Shown: positions 41,910 to 50,534, counted from the first letter of the stretch. The stretch is 64,000 bases of DNA from JBBRYB01 sp038238115 (GCA_038238115.1 JBBRYB010000011.1:55339-119338); one strand, 5' to 3'. The notes: generated by a model not told the origin, from the letters alone. Numbers and translations: made by a program.

Positions 41910-42458
41910 CTACAGGAGTCCGGCGTGGTCGAGGCCTAGGTAGACCTGCTCGTTGCCCGTCATACGACCTCGCCGGAGCTCCTCCCGCACTGTCGACACA
42001 TCGAGGACGACCGGTTCACAGTCCTCGTAGTCGTCGAGGTTCTGCACGCCGCCCGGCACGCAGTCGCGCGCGATCACGACGTGGCGCTTGCCCGTCGAGG
42101 CCGTGCTCATCGCGGTCACGACCAGCTCCAGGTCGGTGGAGACGTAGCCGGTCTCCTCCTCCAGCTCGCGCGCCGCCGCCTCGATCGGCGTCTCCCCCGC
42201 GTCCACGAATCCGCCGGCGACGTTGAGCACGACCCGATCCGGACCGGGCCTGAACTGGCGGACCATCACCAGCCGGCGCTCAGGGGTGAGCGCCAGCACG
42301 CCGACCGTGGAGCCGCCGCCGAACATCTCCCACTCGGCGAGCCGCCCGTCGGGCAGCCGGTAGGTACGCCTCGACACCCGCATCCACCCCTCGTGGACCG
42401 GTACGTCGTCCCCCACCTGCTCCCAGAGCCGGTCCTCGTCGGTGGGGCACTCAGCCAT
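41910..42458 (-). CDS. Nudix hydrolase
   Basis: Hydrolyses a nucleoside diphosphate linked to another moiety, probably ADP-ribose-like. The protein is 182 aa from 42458. The Nudix box is intact: GGFVDAGETPIEAAARELEEETGY (G-x5-E-x7-REUxEExGU, reported here as one motif in shortened form GETPIEAAARELEEETGY). An ATG at 42479 is an alternative; both overlap the 3' end of prcA, so the gene belongs to the pup-prcB-prcA operon. Placement of a Nudix gene there is not part of the proteasome system in other species (inference). Confidence 0.88.
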   Translation of the reverse strand: MAECPTDEDRLWEQVGDDVPVHEGWMRVSRRTYRLPDGRLAEWEMFGGGSTVGVLALTPERRLVMVRQFRPGPDRVVLNVAGGFVDAGETPIEAAARELEEETGYVSTDLELVVTAMSTASTGKRHVVIARDCVPGGVQNLDDYEDCEPVVLDVSTVREELRRGRMTGNEQVYLGLDHAGLL

Positions 42459-43434
42459 CGCGTGACGCGTCGTTGTCATCGGGCGGCTCGCCGAGCACGT
42501 CGGCCGGATCTGTCGGCTCGCCGGACTCCCCCGCGGCCGGATCGGTCGACCGTGCCTCGGCGGGCTCCGCCGCCGGATCGGCCGACTGCGCCTCGGCGGG
42601 TTCCTGCGCCGGATGGGCCGGTGCCTCGGCGGATTCCGCGGCGGGATCGGCCGACTGTGGCTCGGCGGAGCCTGATCCAGCCGAGCCAGATTCGCCCGAG
42701 CCAGTTTCGGGCGAGGCTGGCACCGGTTCGGTCGGTGATGCGGAGTCGACGATGTCGGCGATCCGCTGCTCGCTCAGGCGGCGGAACTTGCGCGGCTGGC
42801 TGCGGGTGCGGTCCAGCACTGCCACCTCCAGCTTGTCGCCGGTGATCGTGCGCGGCTCGGTTCCGTCGTTGCCGAGGGCGTCGACGGCCAGTCGCAGCGC
42901 CGCTGCGAGGTCGAGCCCCTCGGTGTAGTGGCTCTTCAGATACTCGTTGACCCGCTCGACCGTGCCTCCCATCACGGCGAATCCCTGTACGTCGGCCACC
43001 GAGCCGTCGTACGTCAGCCGGTAGACTTGGTCCTCGTCTGGCCTATTCCCCACCTCGGCGACGAAGATCTCGACCTCGTAGGGCTTCTCTCCACCGGAGG
43101 AGAAGATCGTGCCGAGCGTCTGGGCGTAGGCGTTGGCCAGTCCACGCCCGGTGACGTCGCGGCGGTCGTAGGAGTAGCCACGCATGTCAGCCAGGCGCAC
43201 GCCGGCAATCCGCAGGTTTTCGAACTCGTTGTAGCGGCCGACTGCGGCGAAGGCGATCCGGTCGTAGATCTCCGAGACCTTGTGCAGCGAGGGCGAGGTG
43301 TTCTCGGAGACGAAGAGCAGGCCGTCGGTGAACTGAACCACGACCAGCCCGCGCCCACGGGAGATACCCTTGCGGGCGTAGTCCGCCCGGTCCTTCATGA
43401 GCTGCTCGGGCGAGACGTAGAACGGCATCGACAT
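42451..43434 (-). CDS. prcA: Proteasome alpha subunit with a long acidic C-terminal tail
   Basis: Outer-ring subunit of the 20S proteasome, 327 aa. The core is canonical: MPFYVSPEQLMKDRADYARKG, GRGLVVVQFTDGLLFVSEN and VEIFVAEVG, with gate-forming N-terminus. From about residue 240 the protein continues into about 85 residues of Ala/Glu/Pro/Ser-rich, repeat-like sequence (AEPAEARSTDPAAG). Mycobacterial PrcA is about 248 aa, so this tail is unusual in length. It starts 20 bp after prcB. Confidence 0.94.
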   Translation of the reverse strand: MSMPFYVSPEQLMKDRADYARKGISRGRGLVVVQFTDGLLFVSENTSPSLHKVSEIYDRIAFAAVGRYNEFENLRIAGVRLADMRGYSYDRRDVTGRGLANAYAQTLGTIFSSGGEKPYEVEIFVAEVGNRPDEDQVYRLTYDGSVADVQGFAVMGGTVERVNEYLKSHYTEGLDLAAALRLAVDALGNDGTEPRTITGDKLEVAVLDRTRSQPRKFRRLSEQRIADIVDSASPTEPVPASPETGSGESGSAGSGSAEPQSADPAAESAEAPAHPAQEPAEAQSADPAAEPAEARSTDPAAGESGEPTDPADVLGEPPDDNDASRDG

Positions 43435-43453
43435 GGTGGCGGGTCCTCGTGTC

Positions 43454-44293
43454 TCAGGTCAGGGGGGCGGCTGGGCCGTCGGGGCGCTGCATCCGGGCGG
43501 CGACGACCTCGTCCGCGACGGCGGCGATGTCGGCGTCGGGCATCCGAGAGAAGCCGTCCTGGGTGACGATGCTGACGATCGGGAAGATCCGCCGAGCCAT
43601 GTCGGGCCCGCCGGTCGCTGAGTCGTCGTCCGCGGCGTCGTAGAGCGCCTGCACGATGGCCATCACGCACTCGCGGGCGCTCAGGTCGTCGCGGTAGAGC
43701 TTCTTGAGCGAACCGCGGGCGAACACCGAGCCTGATCCGACCGAGTGGAAGGCCTGCTCCTCGTAGCGTCCCCCGGTCGCGTCGTAGGAGAAGATCCGCC
43801 CGACCCCGCCGTGAAGGTCGAAGCCGGCGAAGAGCGGCACGACGGCGAGTCCCTGCATGGCCATGGCGAGGTTGCTCCGGATCAGTGTTGCCAGCCGGTT
43901 GGCCTTGCCGTCCAGCGATAGCGTCGTTCCCTCGATCTTCTCGTAGTGCTCGAGCTCCACCTGGAACAGGCGCACCATCTCCACCGCCAGGCCGGCCGCG
44001 CCCGCGATCCCGATGCAGGAAAACTCGTCAGCCGGGAACACCTTCTCGATGTCGCGTTGAGCGATCACGTTGCCCATGGTGGCGCGTCGGTCCCCGGCCA
44101 TCGCGACCCCGCCGTTGAACGTGGCGGCCACGATGGTCGTGCCGTGGGGAACCTCGATGGCGGCCGAGGGGTCCGGCAGCGCCCGGTGACCAGGCAGCAG
44201 GCCGGGTGAGTGGGCGGCCAGGAAGTCCGCGAACGAAGCGCTGCCGGGGGTCATGAACGCTGGTGGGAGGCCGAGCTGCGCCATCGAGGTCAC
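43454..44293 (-). CDS. prcB: Proteasome beta subunit (catalytic)
   Basis: Threonine protease subunit of the 20S core, 279 aa. A propeptide of about 51 residues ends in VPHG, and processing exposes Thr52 of TTIVAATF as nucleophile; Asp and Lys of the active site are in the GDRRATMG segment and following. The conserved core SVGSGSVFARGSLKKLY is present. The GTG at 44293 overlaps the pup stop (GTGA), so Pup and PrcB synthesis are coupled; an in-frame ATG follows at 44284. Confidence 0.96.
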   Translation of the reverse strand: MTSMAQLGLPPAFMTPGSASFADFLAAHSPGLLPGHRALPDPSAAIEVPHGTTIVAATFNGGVAMAGDRRATMGNVIAQRDIEKVFPADEFSCIGIAGAAGLAVEMVRLFQVELEHYEKIEGTTLSLDGKANRLATLIRSNLAMAMQGLAVVPLFAGFDLHGGVGRIFSYDATGGRYEEQAFHSVGSGSVFARGSLKKLYRDDLSARECVMAIVQALYDAADDDSATGGPDMARRIFPIVSIVTQDGFSRMPDADIAAVADEVVAARMQRPDGPAAPLT

Positions 44294-44499
44294 TCACCGC
44301 CCTTCTGGACGAATCCGCGCACGAACTCCTCGGCGTTGGACTCGAGCACCTCGTCGATGTCGTCGAGGATCGCATCGACGTCGTCGTCGAGCTTCTCTTT
44401 GCGCTCCGCGGCCGCTTCGCTCGGAGCGGACTCCTGCGGTTCGTCCTCCTCAGAGGACTTGCGCGTGGTCTTGTGCTGTTGGCCACCTTCGCGAGCCAT
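44290..44499 (-). CDS. pup: Prokaryotic ubiquitin-like protein Pup
   Basis: Small, disordered tag of 69 aa that marks proteins for proteasomal degradation. The middle coiled region (DDDVDAILDDIDEVLESNAEEF) binds the Arc coiled coil. The C-terminus is Gly-Gly-Glu, so the ligation-competent glutamate is genetically encoded and no deamidation by Dop is needed, unlike M. tuberculosis Pup (Gly-Gly-Gln). GGAGG lies 6 bases before the ATG. TAGGGT at 44538-44543 on the minus strand is the probable -10 of the operon. Confidence 0.97.
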   Translation of the reverse strand: MAREGGQQHKTTRKSSEEDEPQESAPSEAAAERKEKLDDDVDAILDDIDEVLESNAEEFVRGFVQKGGE

Positions 44500-44537
44500 C
44501 CGCCACCTCCACTCTCCCAGAACGACCGTGCACCGAA

Positions 44538-44543
44538 ACCCTA
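44538..44543 (-). promoter_or_regulatory. -10 element of the pup-prcB-prcA operon
   Basis: TAGGGT on the minus strand, about 40 bases upstream of the pup ATG, which also has its own ribosome binding site. Confidence 0.45.
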
Positions 44544-44608
44544 CCCGGCTGCGCCGATGATCTGGGGCGGTCAGTGCAAACGTCGCGCCGCGACGCGCAC
44601 CGAGCGAG

Positions 44609-46114
44609 TCACGCCGTGAGGGCGGCGAAGAGCTCCTCGGCGGTACGGCAGCGGTCGAGCAGGGCGCCGACGTGCTGGCGGGTCCCGCGCGACGGCTCCA
44701 TGGTGGGGATCCGCTGCAGCGAGTCGTGACCGGGCAGGTCGAAGATCACCGAGTCCCAGGAGGCGGCGGCGATGCGGTCGGCATACTGCGCGAGGCAGCG
44801 GCCCCGGAAGTAGGCGCGGGTGTCCGGTGGCGGCTCGGTGACCGCGCTGACCACCTCGCCGTCGCTCAGCAGCCGCTCGATGGAGCCACGCTTGACGAGC
44901 CGGTGGTAGAGCCCCTTGTCGGGGCGCAGGTCGGAGTACTGCAGGTCGATCAGGTGCAGCTTCGGGTCGTCCCAGGCGAGGGCGTCTCGTTCGCGGTAGG
45001 ACTCGAGGAGCCCCAGCTTGGCCACCCAGTCGAGCTCTCGCCGACACTCCATCGGGTCACGGCGCAGCCTCGTCAACACCGAGCCCCAACGCTCGAGCAC
45101 GTCCGCGGTCTGCTCGTCCGGCTCGCCGTTGAAGCGCTGGTCGACGTACGACCGGGCATGCTCGAGGTAGTTCTCCTGAAGGTCTAGGGCGGTCATCGTC
45201 CGGCCGTCCTTGAGCGTGAGCAGCTGTCGGAGCGTGGGGTCGTGCGACACCTCGTGCAGCGCCGCGACGGGCCCGTCGATCGCGAGGTCGACGCTGATGG
45301 CCTGGTCCTCGATCATGGACAGCACCAGGGCCGTGGTCCCGACCTTGAGATAGGTGGACACTTCGGCGAGGTTCGCGTCGCCGATGATGACGTGCAGGCG
45401 GCGGTACTTCTCGGGATCGGCATGCGGCTCGTCGCGGGTGTTGATGAGCGGACGCTTGAGCGTGGTCTCGAGCCCCACCTCGACCTCGAAGTAGTCGGCG
45501 CGCTGGCTGACCTGGAAGCCCTGGACGTGGCCGTCCTGGCCAATGCCGACGCGGCCGGCACCACAGACCACCTGGCGGCTGACGAAGAACGGGATGAGGT
45601 GCCGCACGATGTCGGGAAACGGCGTCGCCCGCTTCATCAGGTAGTTCTCGTGCGCGCCATAGGAGGCACCCTTGTTGTCGGTGTTGTTCTTGTACAGCAC
45701 GAGTGGGTTCTGACCGGGGACGTCAACGGCGCGGGCGGCGCTGGACACGACCAGCTCTCCCGCCTTGTCCCATCGGACGATGTCACGCGGGTTGGTGCAC
45801 TCCGGCGTGGAGTACTCCGGATGGGCGTGGTCGACGTACAACCGGGCCCCGTTGGTCAGGATCAGGTTGGCCAGTCCGACGTCCTCGTCAGTCAGCTGGC
45901 TCGGGTCGGCGGCGCTGCGGCTCAGGTCGAACCCGCGGGCGTCGCGTAGCGGGTTCTCCTCCTCGAAGTCCCAGCGGGCCCGGCGTGAGCGCGCGCTGAG
46001 CGAGGCGTAGGAGTTGACGACCTGCGACGAGGTCAGCATGGGGTTCGCCGACGGCGTCCCGAGGACCGAGATACCGAACTCTGTCTCGGTTCCCATGATC
46101 CGCCGCACGCCCAT
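44609..46114 (-). CDS. dop: Depupylase/deamidase of Pup (Dop)
   Basis: Carboxylate-amine ligase-like enzyme that cleaves Pup from substrates, 501 aa. MGTETEFGISV, LYVDHAHPEYSTPEC (catalytic Asp), YKNNTDNKGASYGAHENYL and LINTRDEPHADPEKYRRLHVI are shared with PafA, while the insertion at residues about 35-80 (the Dop-loop) separates it. Because Pup ends in Glu here, Dop should be needed only for removing and recycling Pup. The ATG follows TAGGGT (46121-46126 on the minus strand) by 6 bases, a leaderless start. Confidence 0.96.
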   Translation of the reverse strand: MGVRRIMGTETEFGISVLGTPSANPMLTSSQVVNSYASLSARSRRARWDFEEENPLRDARGFDLSRSAADPSQLTDEDVGLANLILTNGARLYVDHAHPEYSTPECTNPRDIVRWDKAGELVVSSAARAVDVPGQNPLVLYKNNTDNKGASYGAHENYLMKRATPFPDIVRHLIPFFVSRQVVCGAGRVGIGQDGHVQGFQVSQRADYFEVEVGLETTLKRPLINTRDEPHADPEKYRRLHVIIGDANLAEVSTYLKVGTTALVLSMIEDQAISVDLAIDGPVAALHEVSHDPTLRQLLTLKDGRTMTALDLQENYLEHARSYVDQRFNGEPDEQTADVLERWGSVLTRLRRDPMECRRELDWVAKLGLLESYRERDALAWDDPKLHLIDLQYSDLRPDKGLYHRLVKRGSIERLLSDGEVVSAVTEPPPDTRAYFRGRCLAQYADRIAAASWDSVIFDLPGHDSLQRIPTMEPSRGTRQHVGALLDRCRTAEELFAALTA

Positions 46115-46504
46115 GCCCTCACCCTACGGGGACCGTAGAGGCTGGCCGGCCAGGCTTCCGACTGCGCTTGGCCTAGGTTCGCGGCGTGGACTTCTGTGAC
46201 AACGGCTGGCACGCGGGCGCCGTGCCGACCGGCAGGAGATGAGTCGACCGGACACCGCGCCGGCCGGGGATCGGGTATCGGCTGCGCCGTGAGACCCGGT
46301 TGATGCCGTGGCTGGCGCCGCAGCTAACCCTCCCGGTGGATGTCCCGGCGATCCTGGCCGAGGCGCAGGCCCGCACGGGAGATACCGGGTCCCCACACGG
46401 CAGATCTGCCATGTGCACACTGCACGTTCCTTGTGAACATGGCAGATCCGAGGGCCGCACCCGGGGCAGCGGTTGTCCGGGTGGCGGGGGCGGTTCGGGG
46501 TCTG
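46115..46504. other. Intergenic stretch between dop and arc
   Basis: About 390 bp without a recognisable gene. It holds the dop -10 at 46121-46126 and a hairpin at 46404-46447 downstream of arc. Small open frames on both strands have no recognised protein content. Confidence 0.55.
46404..46447 (-). terminator. Hairpin downstream of arc
   Basis: Perfect 10-base arms, ATCTGCCATG and its complement, around a 24-base loop, starting 57 bp after the arc stop. The arm also forms a shorter palindrome with the preceding bases (GGCAGATCTGCC). No T-run follows, so termination is only likely. Confidence 0.4.
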
Positions 46505-48265
46505 CTACAGGTACTGGCCGGTGTTCGCGACGTTGTCGATGGAGCGTCCGGGCTCGGTACCCTGCTTCCCGGAGATCAGGGTGCGGATGAAGACGATGCG
46601 CTCACCCTTCTTGCCCGAGATCCTCGCCCAGTCGTCGGGGTTGGTCGTGTTGGGCAGATCCTCGTTCTCCTTGAATTCGTCCACACATGCCTGCAGCAGA
46701 TGTTGAACGCGCAGGCCTCGCTGGTTGTTGTCGAGCAGGTCCTTGATCGCCATCTTCTTGGCGCGGTCGACGATGTTTTGGATCATCGCACCGGAGTTGA
46801 AGTCCTTGAAGTAGAGGACCTCCTTGTCACCGTTGGCGTAGGTGACCTCGAGGAAGCGGTTCTCCTCAAGCTCGGTGTACATCCGCTCGACGGTGCGCTG
46901 GATCATCCCTGCCACGCACTCGGCACGGTTGCCGTCGAACTCGGCGAGGTCGTCGCTGTGCAGAGGCAAGGTGGCCGTCAGGTACTTCGAGAAGATGTCC
47001 CGCGCAGACTCCGCGTCAGGACGCTCGATCTTGATCTTCACGTCGAGCCGGCCCGGCCGCAGGATCGCCGGGTCGATCATGTCCTCGCGGTTGGAGGCGC
47101 CGATCACGATGACGTTCTCCAGACCCTCGACGCCGTCGATCTCACTCAGCAGCTGGGGCACGATCGTGTTCTCGACGTCGGACGAGACGCCGGAGCCTCG
47201 GGTCCGGAAGAGGGAGTCCATCTCGTCGAAGAAGACAATGACCGGCGTGCCTTCGCTGGCCTTCTCACGGGCGCGTTGGAAGACGAGTCGGATGTGGCGC
47301 TCGGTCTCCCCGACGTACTTGTTGAGCAGCTCGGGGCCCTTGATGTTGAGGAAGAAGGACTTGCCCTCCTCGCCGGTGCGATCGGCGACCTTCTTGGCGA
47401 GCGAGTTCGCCACGGCCTTGGCGATGAGCGTCTTCCCGCAGCCGGGCGGTCCGTAGAGCAGCACACCCTTCGGCGGTTTGAGCTGGTGCTCCTGAAAGAG
47501 CTCGGGGTGCAGATAGGGCAGCTCGATCGCGTCGCGGATCGCCTCGATCTGGCGCATCAACCCACCGATGTTGGCGTAGTCGATGTCGGGGACCTCTTCG
47601 AGGACCAGCTCCTCGACCTCGGTCTTGGGGATCCGCTCGTAGATGTAGTTGGCGCGGCCGTCGAGCAGCACCGAGTCCCCCGCGCGCAGCGTCGTGCCGC
47701 GAAGCGGTGCCGCGATCCGCACCACCTTCTCCTCGTCTGCGTTGGCGATGACCAGGGCCCGGGAGCCGTCAGCGAGGAGCTCCTTGAGCATCACCACTTC
47801 GCCGACTTCTTCGAACTCCAGCGCCGCCACGACGTTCAGCGCCTCGTTGAGCATGACCTCCTGGCCACGCGCCAGCTCCGCCACCTCAACATTGGGGCTG
47901 ACGTTGACGCGGAGCTTCCGGCCACCGGTGAAGACGTCGACCGTGTCGTCTTCGTTGCTGGCGAGGAAAGTGCCGAAGCCGGTCGGCGGCTGGGCCAGCC
48001 GGTCGACCTCCTCCTTGAGCGTCATGATCTGGTCGCGCGCCTCACGCAGGGTCGCTGCCAAGCGTTCGTTCTGCGCCGTCAGGGATGCGAGCGAGGACTG
48101 GGTCTCCGCCAGCCGCCGCTCGAGAAAGCCGGTTGCCTGTGGTGCGTCGGACAGCCGTCGCCGAAGCTCAGCCACCTCGGCCTCGAGGAAACCCACCTGG
48201 CTGAGGAGCTCGTCGCTCGAGCGGGCCCGTCGCGAGCGCCCTTCGTCTCGTGAAGTCACCACCAT
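46505..48265 (-). CDS. arc: Proteasome-associated AAA+ ATPase (Arc/Mpa)
   Basis: Unfoldase that recruits pupylated proteins and feeds the 20S core, 586 aa. Order: N-terminal coiled coil (about residues 10-85, the Pup-binding part), two OB domains (VDVFTGGRKLRVNVSP), then the AAA module with Walker A GPPGCGKT, Walker B VIVFFDEMDSLF and sensor GASNREDMID. The C-terminal GQYL carries the penultimate tyrosine that docks into the PrcA ring. The ATG at 48265 overlaps the stop of a short leader peptide (TAATG); GTGs at 48262 and 48259 are better spaced from the GGAGG and could be used instead. Confidence 0.96.
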   Translation of the reverse strand: MVVTSRDEGRSRRARSSDELLSQVGFLEAEVAELRRRLSDAPQATGFLERRLAETQSSLASLTAQNERLAATLREARDQIMTLKEEVDRLAQPPTGFGTFLASNEDDTVDVFTGGRKLRVNVSPNVEVAELARGQEVMLNEALNVVAALEFEEVGEVVMLKELLADGSRALVIANADEEKVVRIAAPLRGTTLRAGDSVLLDGRANYIYERIPKTEVEELVLEEVPDIDYANIGGLMRQIEAIRDAIELPYLHPELFQEHQLKPPKGVLLYGPPGCGKTLIAKAVANSLAKKVADRTGEEGKSFFLNIKGPELLNKYVGETERHIRLVFQRAREKASEGTPVIVFFDEMDSLFRTRGSGVSSDVENTIVPQLLSEIDGVEGLENVIVIGASNREDMIDPAILRPGRLDVKIKIERPDAESARDIFSKYLTATLPLHSDDLAEFDGNRAECVAGMIQRTVERMYTELEENRFLEVTYANGDKEVLYFKDFNSGAMIQNIVDRAKKMAIKDLLDNNQRGLRVQHLLQACVDEFKENEDLPNTTNPDDWARISGKKGERIVFIRTLISGKQGTEPGRSIDNVANTGQYL

Positions 48266-48309
48266 TACCTCCATTGGCACCACCGCTGGCACCCCCCGGG
48301 GAGGGCCAT
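48265..48309 (-). CDS. 14-codon leaderless leader peptide overlapping the arc start
   Basis: Starting at the ATG at 48309 the peptide is MALPGGCQRWCQWR, then TAA. TAGGGT (48316-48321 on the minus strand) ends 6 bases upstream, the same arrangement as many annotated starts here. Its stop and the arc start overlap as TAATG, and GGAGG lies within its last codons, so ribosomes could terminate and reinitiate at arc. Two Cys, two Trp and an Arg-stop end could make arc expression depend on amino-acid supply. It may be coincidence; comparative evidence is lacking. Confidence 0.5.
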   Translation of the reverse strand: MALPGGCQRWCQWR

Positions 48310-48315
48310 GCCTCG

Positions 48316-48321
48316 ACCCTA
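48316..48321 (-). promoter_or_regulatory. -10 element of the arc leader and arc
   Basis: TAGGGT on the minus strand, 6 bases before the leader-peptide ATG and about 50 bases before arc. Confidence 0.5.
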
Positions 48322-48366
48322 CCCGCGAAAGCCGGTGGCCGACTGCTCCGACGTCATGTGTCGATA

Positions 48367-49332
48367 TCAGTCTGTAACCTCCGCGGCGCCGTCGAGAGCG
48401 TGCTCGGGCGGGCGAGGTCCGGTGTAGTCGGCGCCGTACGCCCCAGGAGACGGCCGACGACTGCGGCGTGGCGTCGTGACACCGGGCGCGAGGCGCCGCG
48501 CGGTGACCAGGAAGCCGGTGTGTCCGTTCATCCGGTGCTCCGGTCGTACGGCGAGTCCTTCCACATGCCAGCCGCGCACGATCGACTCCCACGCCTCCGG
48601 GTCCGTGAACCCGCCGTGCTCACGGACCGTCTCGACGAACCGGCTCAGCTGGGTGGTCGTCGCGACGTACGCGCACACGAGACCTCCCGCTCCGAGCGCA
48701 GCTGCGACCCGCGGCAGGCAGTCCCACGGGGCGAGCATGTCGAGGACGACCCGGTCGACGTCGCGCTCAGCGAGGTCGAGTGCGAGGTCCCCGACGGTGA
48801 CGTGCCAGGCCGGATGATGGCCGCCGAAGAACGACGTGACGTTCGCGCGGGCGATATCGGCGAAGTCCTCGCGTCGCTCGTATGACGAGACGACACCCTC
48901 GGCTCCCACCGCCCGAAGGAGCGCGCACGTCAACGCGCCCGAGCCGACGCCGGCCTCCACGACGCGGGCGCCCGGGAAGATGTCAGCCATGGTCACGATC
49001 TGCGCCGCGTCCTTGGGGTAGACCACGGCTGCCCCGCGTGGCATCGAGACCACGTAGTCGGCGAGCAGGGGCCGAAGCACGAGATAGTCGACGCCTCCCG
49101 ACGACGTCGCGACCACTCCGTCCGCCCCACCGATCAGTCGGTCATGCTCGATCGCCCCCTTGTGCGTGAAGAACGTCGCCCCCGCCTGGAGCAAGACGCT
49201 ATGCCGGCGGCCCTTCGGGTCGGTGAGGCGAACCCGCTCCCCCGCGCGCAGCGGTCCACGCCGCACCCCCGACCATGGTGCGTCGCCGGCCGACTGGGTC
49301 GCTGCTGGCTCGCTCGGTTGGTGTGCTGACAT
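48367..49332 (-). CDS. trmI: tRNA (adenine(58)-N1)-methyltransferase TrmI
   Basis: Methylates A58 in the T-loop of tRNAs, a homotetrameric SAM enzyme; homologue of Rv2118c. The protein is 321 aa. An N-terminal OB-like beta domain (LTDPKGRRHSVLLQAGATFFTHKG) is followed by the Rossmann domain with VVEAGVGSGALTCALL (SAM motif I) and DRVVLDMLAPWDCLP (motif IV). The ATG at 49332 is chosen over a TTG three codons upstream; TAGGGT (49341-49346 on the minus strand) lies 8 bases upstream. It is encoded just upstream of arc, as in mycobacteria. Confidence 0.94.
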   Translation of the reverse strand: MSAHQPSEPAATQSAGDAPWSGVRRGPLRAGERVRLTDPKGRRHSVLLQAGATFFTHKGAIEHDRLIGGADGVVATSSGGVDYLVLRPLLADYVVSMPRGAAVVYPKDAAQIVTMADIFPGARVVEAGVGSGALTCALLRAVGAEGVVSSYERREDFADIARANVTSFFGGHHPAWHVTVGDLALDLAERDVDRVVLDMLAPWDCLPRVAAALGAGGLVCAYVATTTQLSRFVETVREHGGFTDPEAWESIVRGWHVEGLAVRPEHRMNGHTGFLVTARRLAPGVTTPRRSRRPSPGAYGADYTGPRPPEHALDGAAEVTD

Positions 49333-49366
49333 GGCTGACAACCCTATGCTCCTCGGGCCGAGGGCG

Positions 49367-50515
49367 TCAGCCGCCGCGAACGGCGAGGTCGACGTCCTTG
49401 GTGACGAGGACGCCGTAGATGGAACCGTCCGGCTCGAGCAGGACGTACTCGCTGGCAGGCGTGCTGTTCATCGCCCGCAGCAGGGGCTCCCCGGACAGGT
49501 CCGCCGACAGTGAGAGCCCCTCTTCGAGCCGACGGGCGAGGTCACCCACCGGCAGCCAGGGGCGTCGTTCCGCCGGCGTCGACACGACGGCCGCCTCGTT
49601 GACGATGCCGGCGGGTCGGCCGTCTCTGCTGATCACGACGACCGACCCCGCCTGGGCCTCTTGGGCCCTGCGGATCGCTTCGGCAAGGGGTAGGTCGGGG
49701 GGGACGCCGATCGCCGGTCGCGCCAGCCCCCGAGCGTGCAGGCTCGGCAGCCGGCTGCGTACCTTCGTCATCGCCAGCGACTGGGTTGCACCAGACCACA
49801 GGAAGGCGGCGACCATGAATGCGAGCAGGAAGTCGATCACTCCCGGCCGCCGGCCCAGCGCCGGCAACACCACGACTGGGTAGGCCATCACGGCGACAGC
49901 AGCCAGCCGACCGCCCCAGGCGGCGACCGTGACCCCCAGGGAGCGTCGGTGGGTCACTCCCCACACCAGCGACTGCAGCACCCGGCCGCCGTCGAGGGGC
50001 AGTCCGGGCACCAGGTTGAGTGCGCCGACGACGAGGTTGGCGAGCGCCAGCGACAGCACGGTGAACCTCAGCAGCCCCGAGTCGAAGAGGCCCACGACCA
50101 GCAGGGCGGCCCCGCCGACGGCCAACGACGTCAGCGGTCCGACGACGGCGATGACGAACTCGCGCCACGGCGTCTTCGCCTCGCCCTCGATCTCGGTGGC
50201 GCCGCCGAGGAAGTGCAGGTTGATCGAGTTCACCCGCATCTGGAAGCCGAGCGCGGCCACCGCGTGCGAGATCTCGTGCAGCAGGACCGACATATACAAC
50301 AGCACGGCGTAGGCCACGCCGGCGACGTAGGCCCACGCCCCGATCCCCGGCGCGACCACCTTGATCTGCGGTGCCATCACGACCGCAATGAGCCCGACGA
50401 TGAGGAACCAAGAGTTCGCAACGGTCACGTCGATGCCCGCGACCGAGCCGAGCCGGAACGTGCCCTGCGGCAAGGGCCGGCGCGCTGGACGTCGGCCCTG
50501 CAGTCGCCAACTCAC
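49367..50515 (-). CDS. Site-2 protease-family membrane metallopeptidase with CBS domains
   Basis: Intramembrane zinc protease (M50), 382 aa. The HEISH motif (His80, Glu81, His84) and NLVPGLPLDGG supply the metal ligands and catalytic Glu in the membrane; about six helices are visible. Residues about 255-380 form a pair of CBS domains (GSVVVISRDGRPAGIVNEAA, VLLEPDGSIYGVLV), which may sense adenine nucleotides. Homologues sit at this place in the mycobacterial proteasome region. The GTG follows TAGCGT (50522-50527 on the minus strand) by 6 bases. It is divergent from the RecB-like gene. Confidence 0.92.
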   Translation of the reverse strand: MSWRLQGRRPARRPLPQGTFRLGSVAGIDVTVANSWFLIVGLIAVVMAPQIKVVAPGIGAWAYVAGVAYAVLLYMSVLLHEISHAVAALGFQMRVNSINLHFLGGATEIEGEAKTPWREFVIAVVGPLTSLAVGGAALLVVGLFDSGLLRFTVLSLALANLVVGALNLVPGLPLDGGRVLQSLVWGVTHRRSLGVTVAAWGGRLAAVAVMAYPVVVLPALGRRPGVIDFLLAFMVAAFLWSGATQSLAMTKVRSRLPSLHARGLARPAIGVPPDLPLAEAIRRAQEAQAGSVVVISRDGRPAGIVNEAAVVSTPAERRPWLPVGDLARRLEEGLSLSADLSGEPLLRAMNSTPASEYVLLEPDGSIYGVLVTKDVDLAVRGG

Positions 50516-50534
50516 GACTCAACGCTAGCGGGTT

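Noticed and set aside
41686..41943. Small open frame through the 112-bp repeat
   Set aside because: The period shifts the reading frame in each copy, so the two halves encode unrelated peptides.
46173..46460. Small open frames between dop and arc
   Set aside because: No start signal, no recognised domain, and they overlap the hairpin and the dop promoter.
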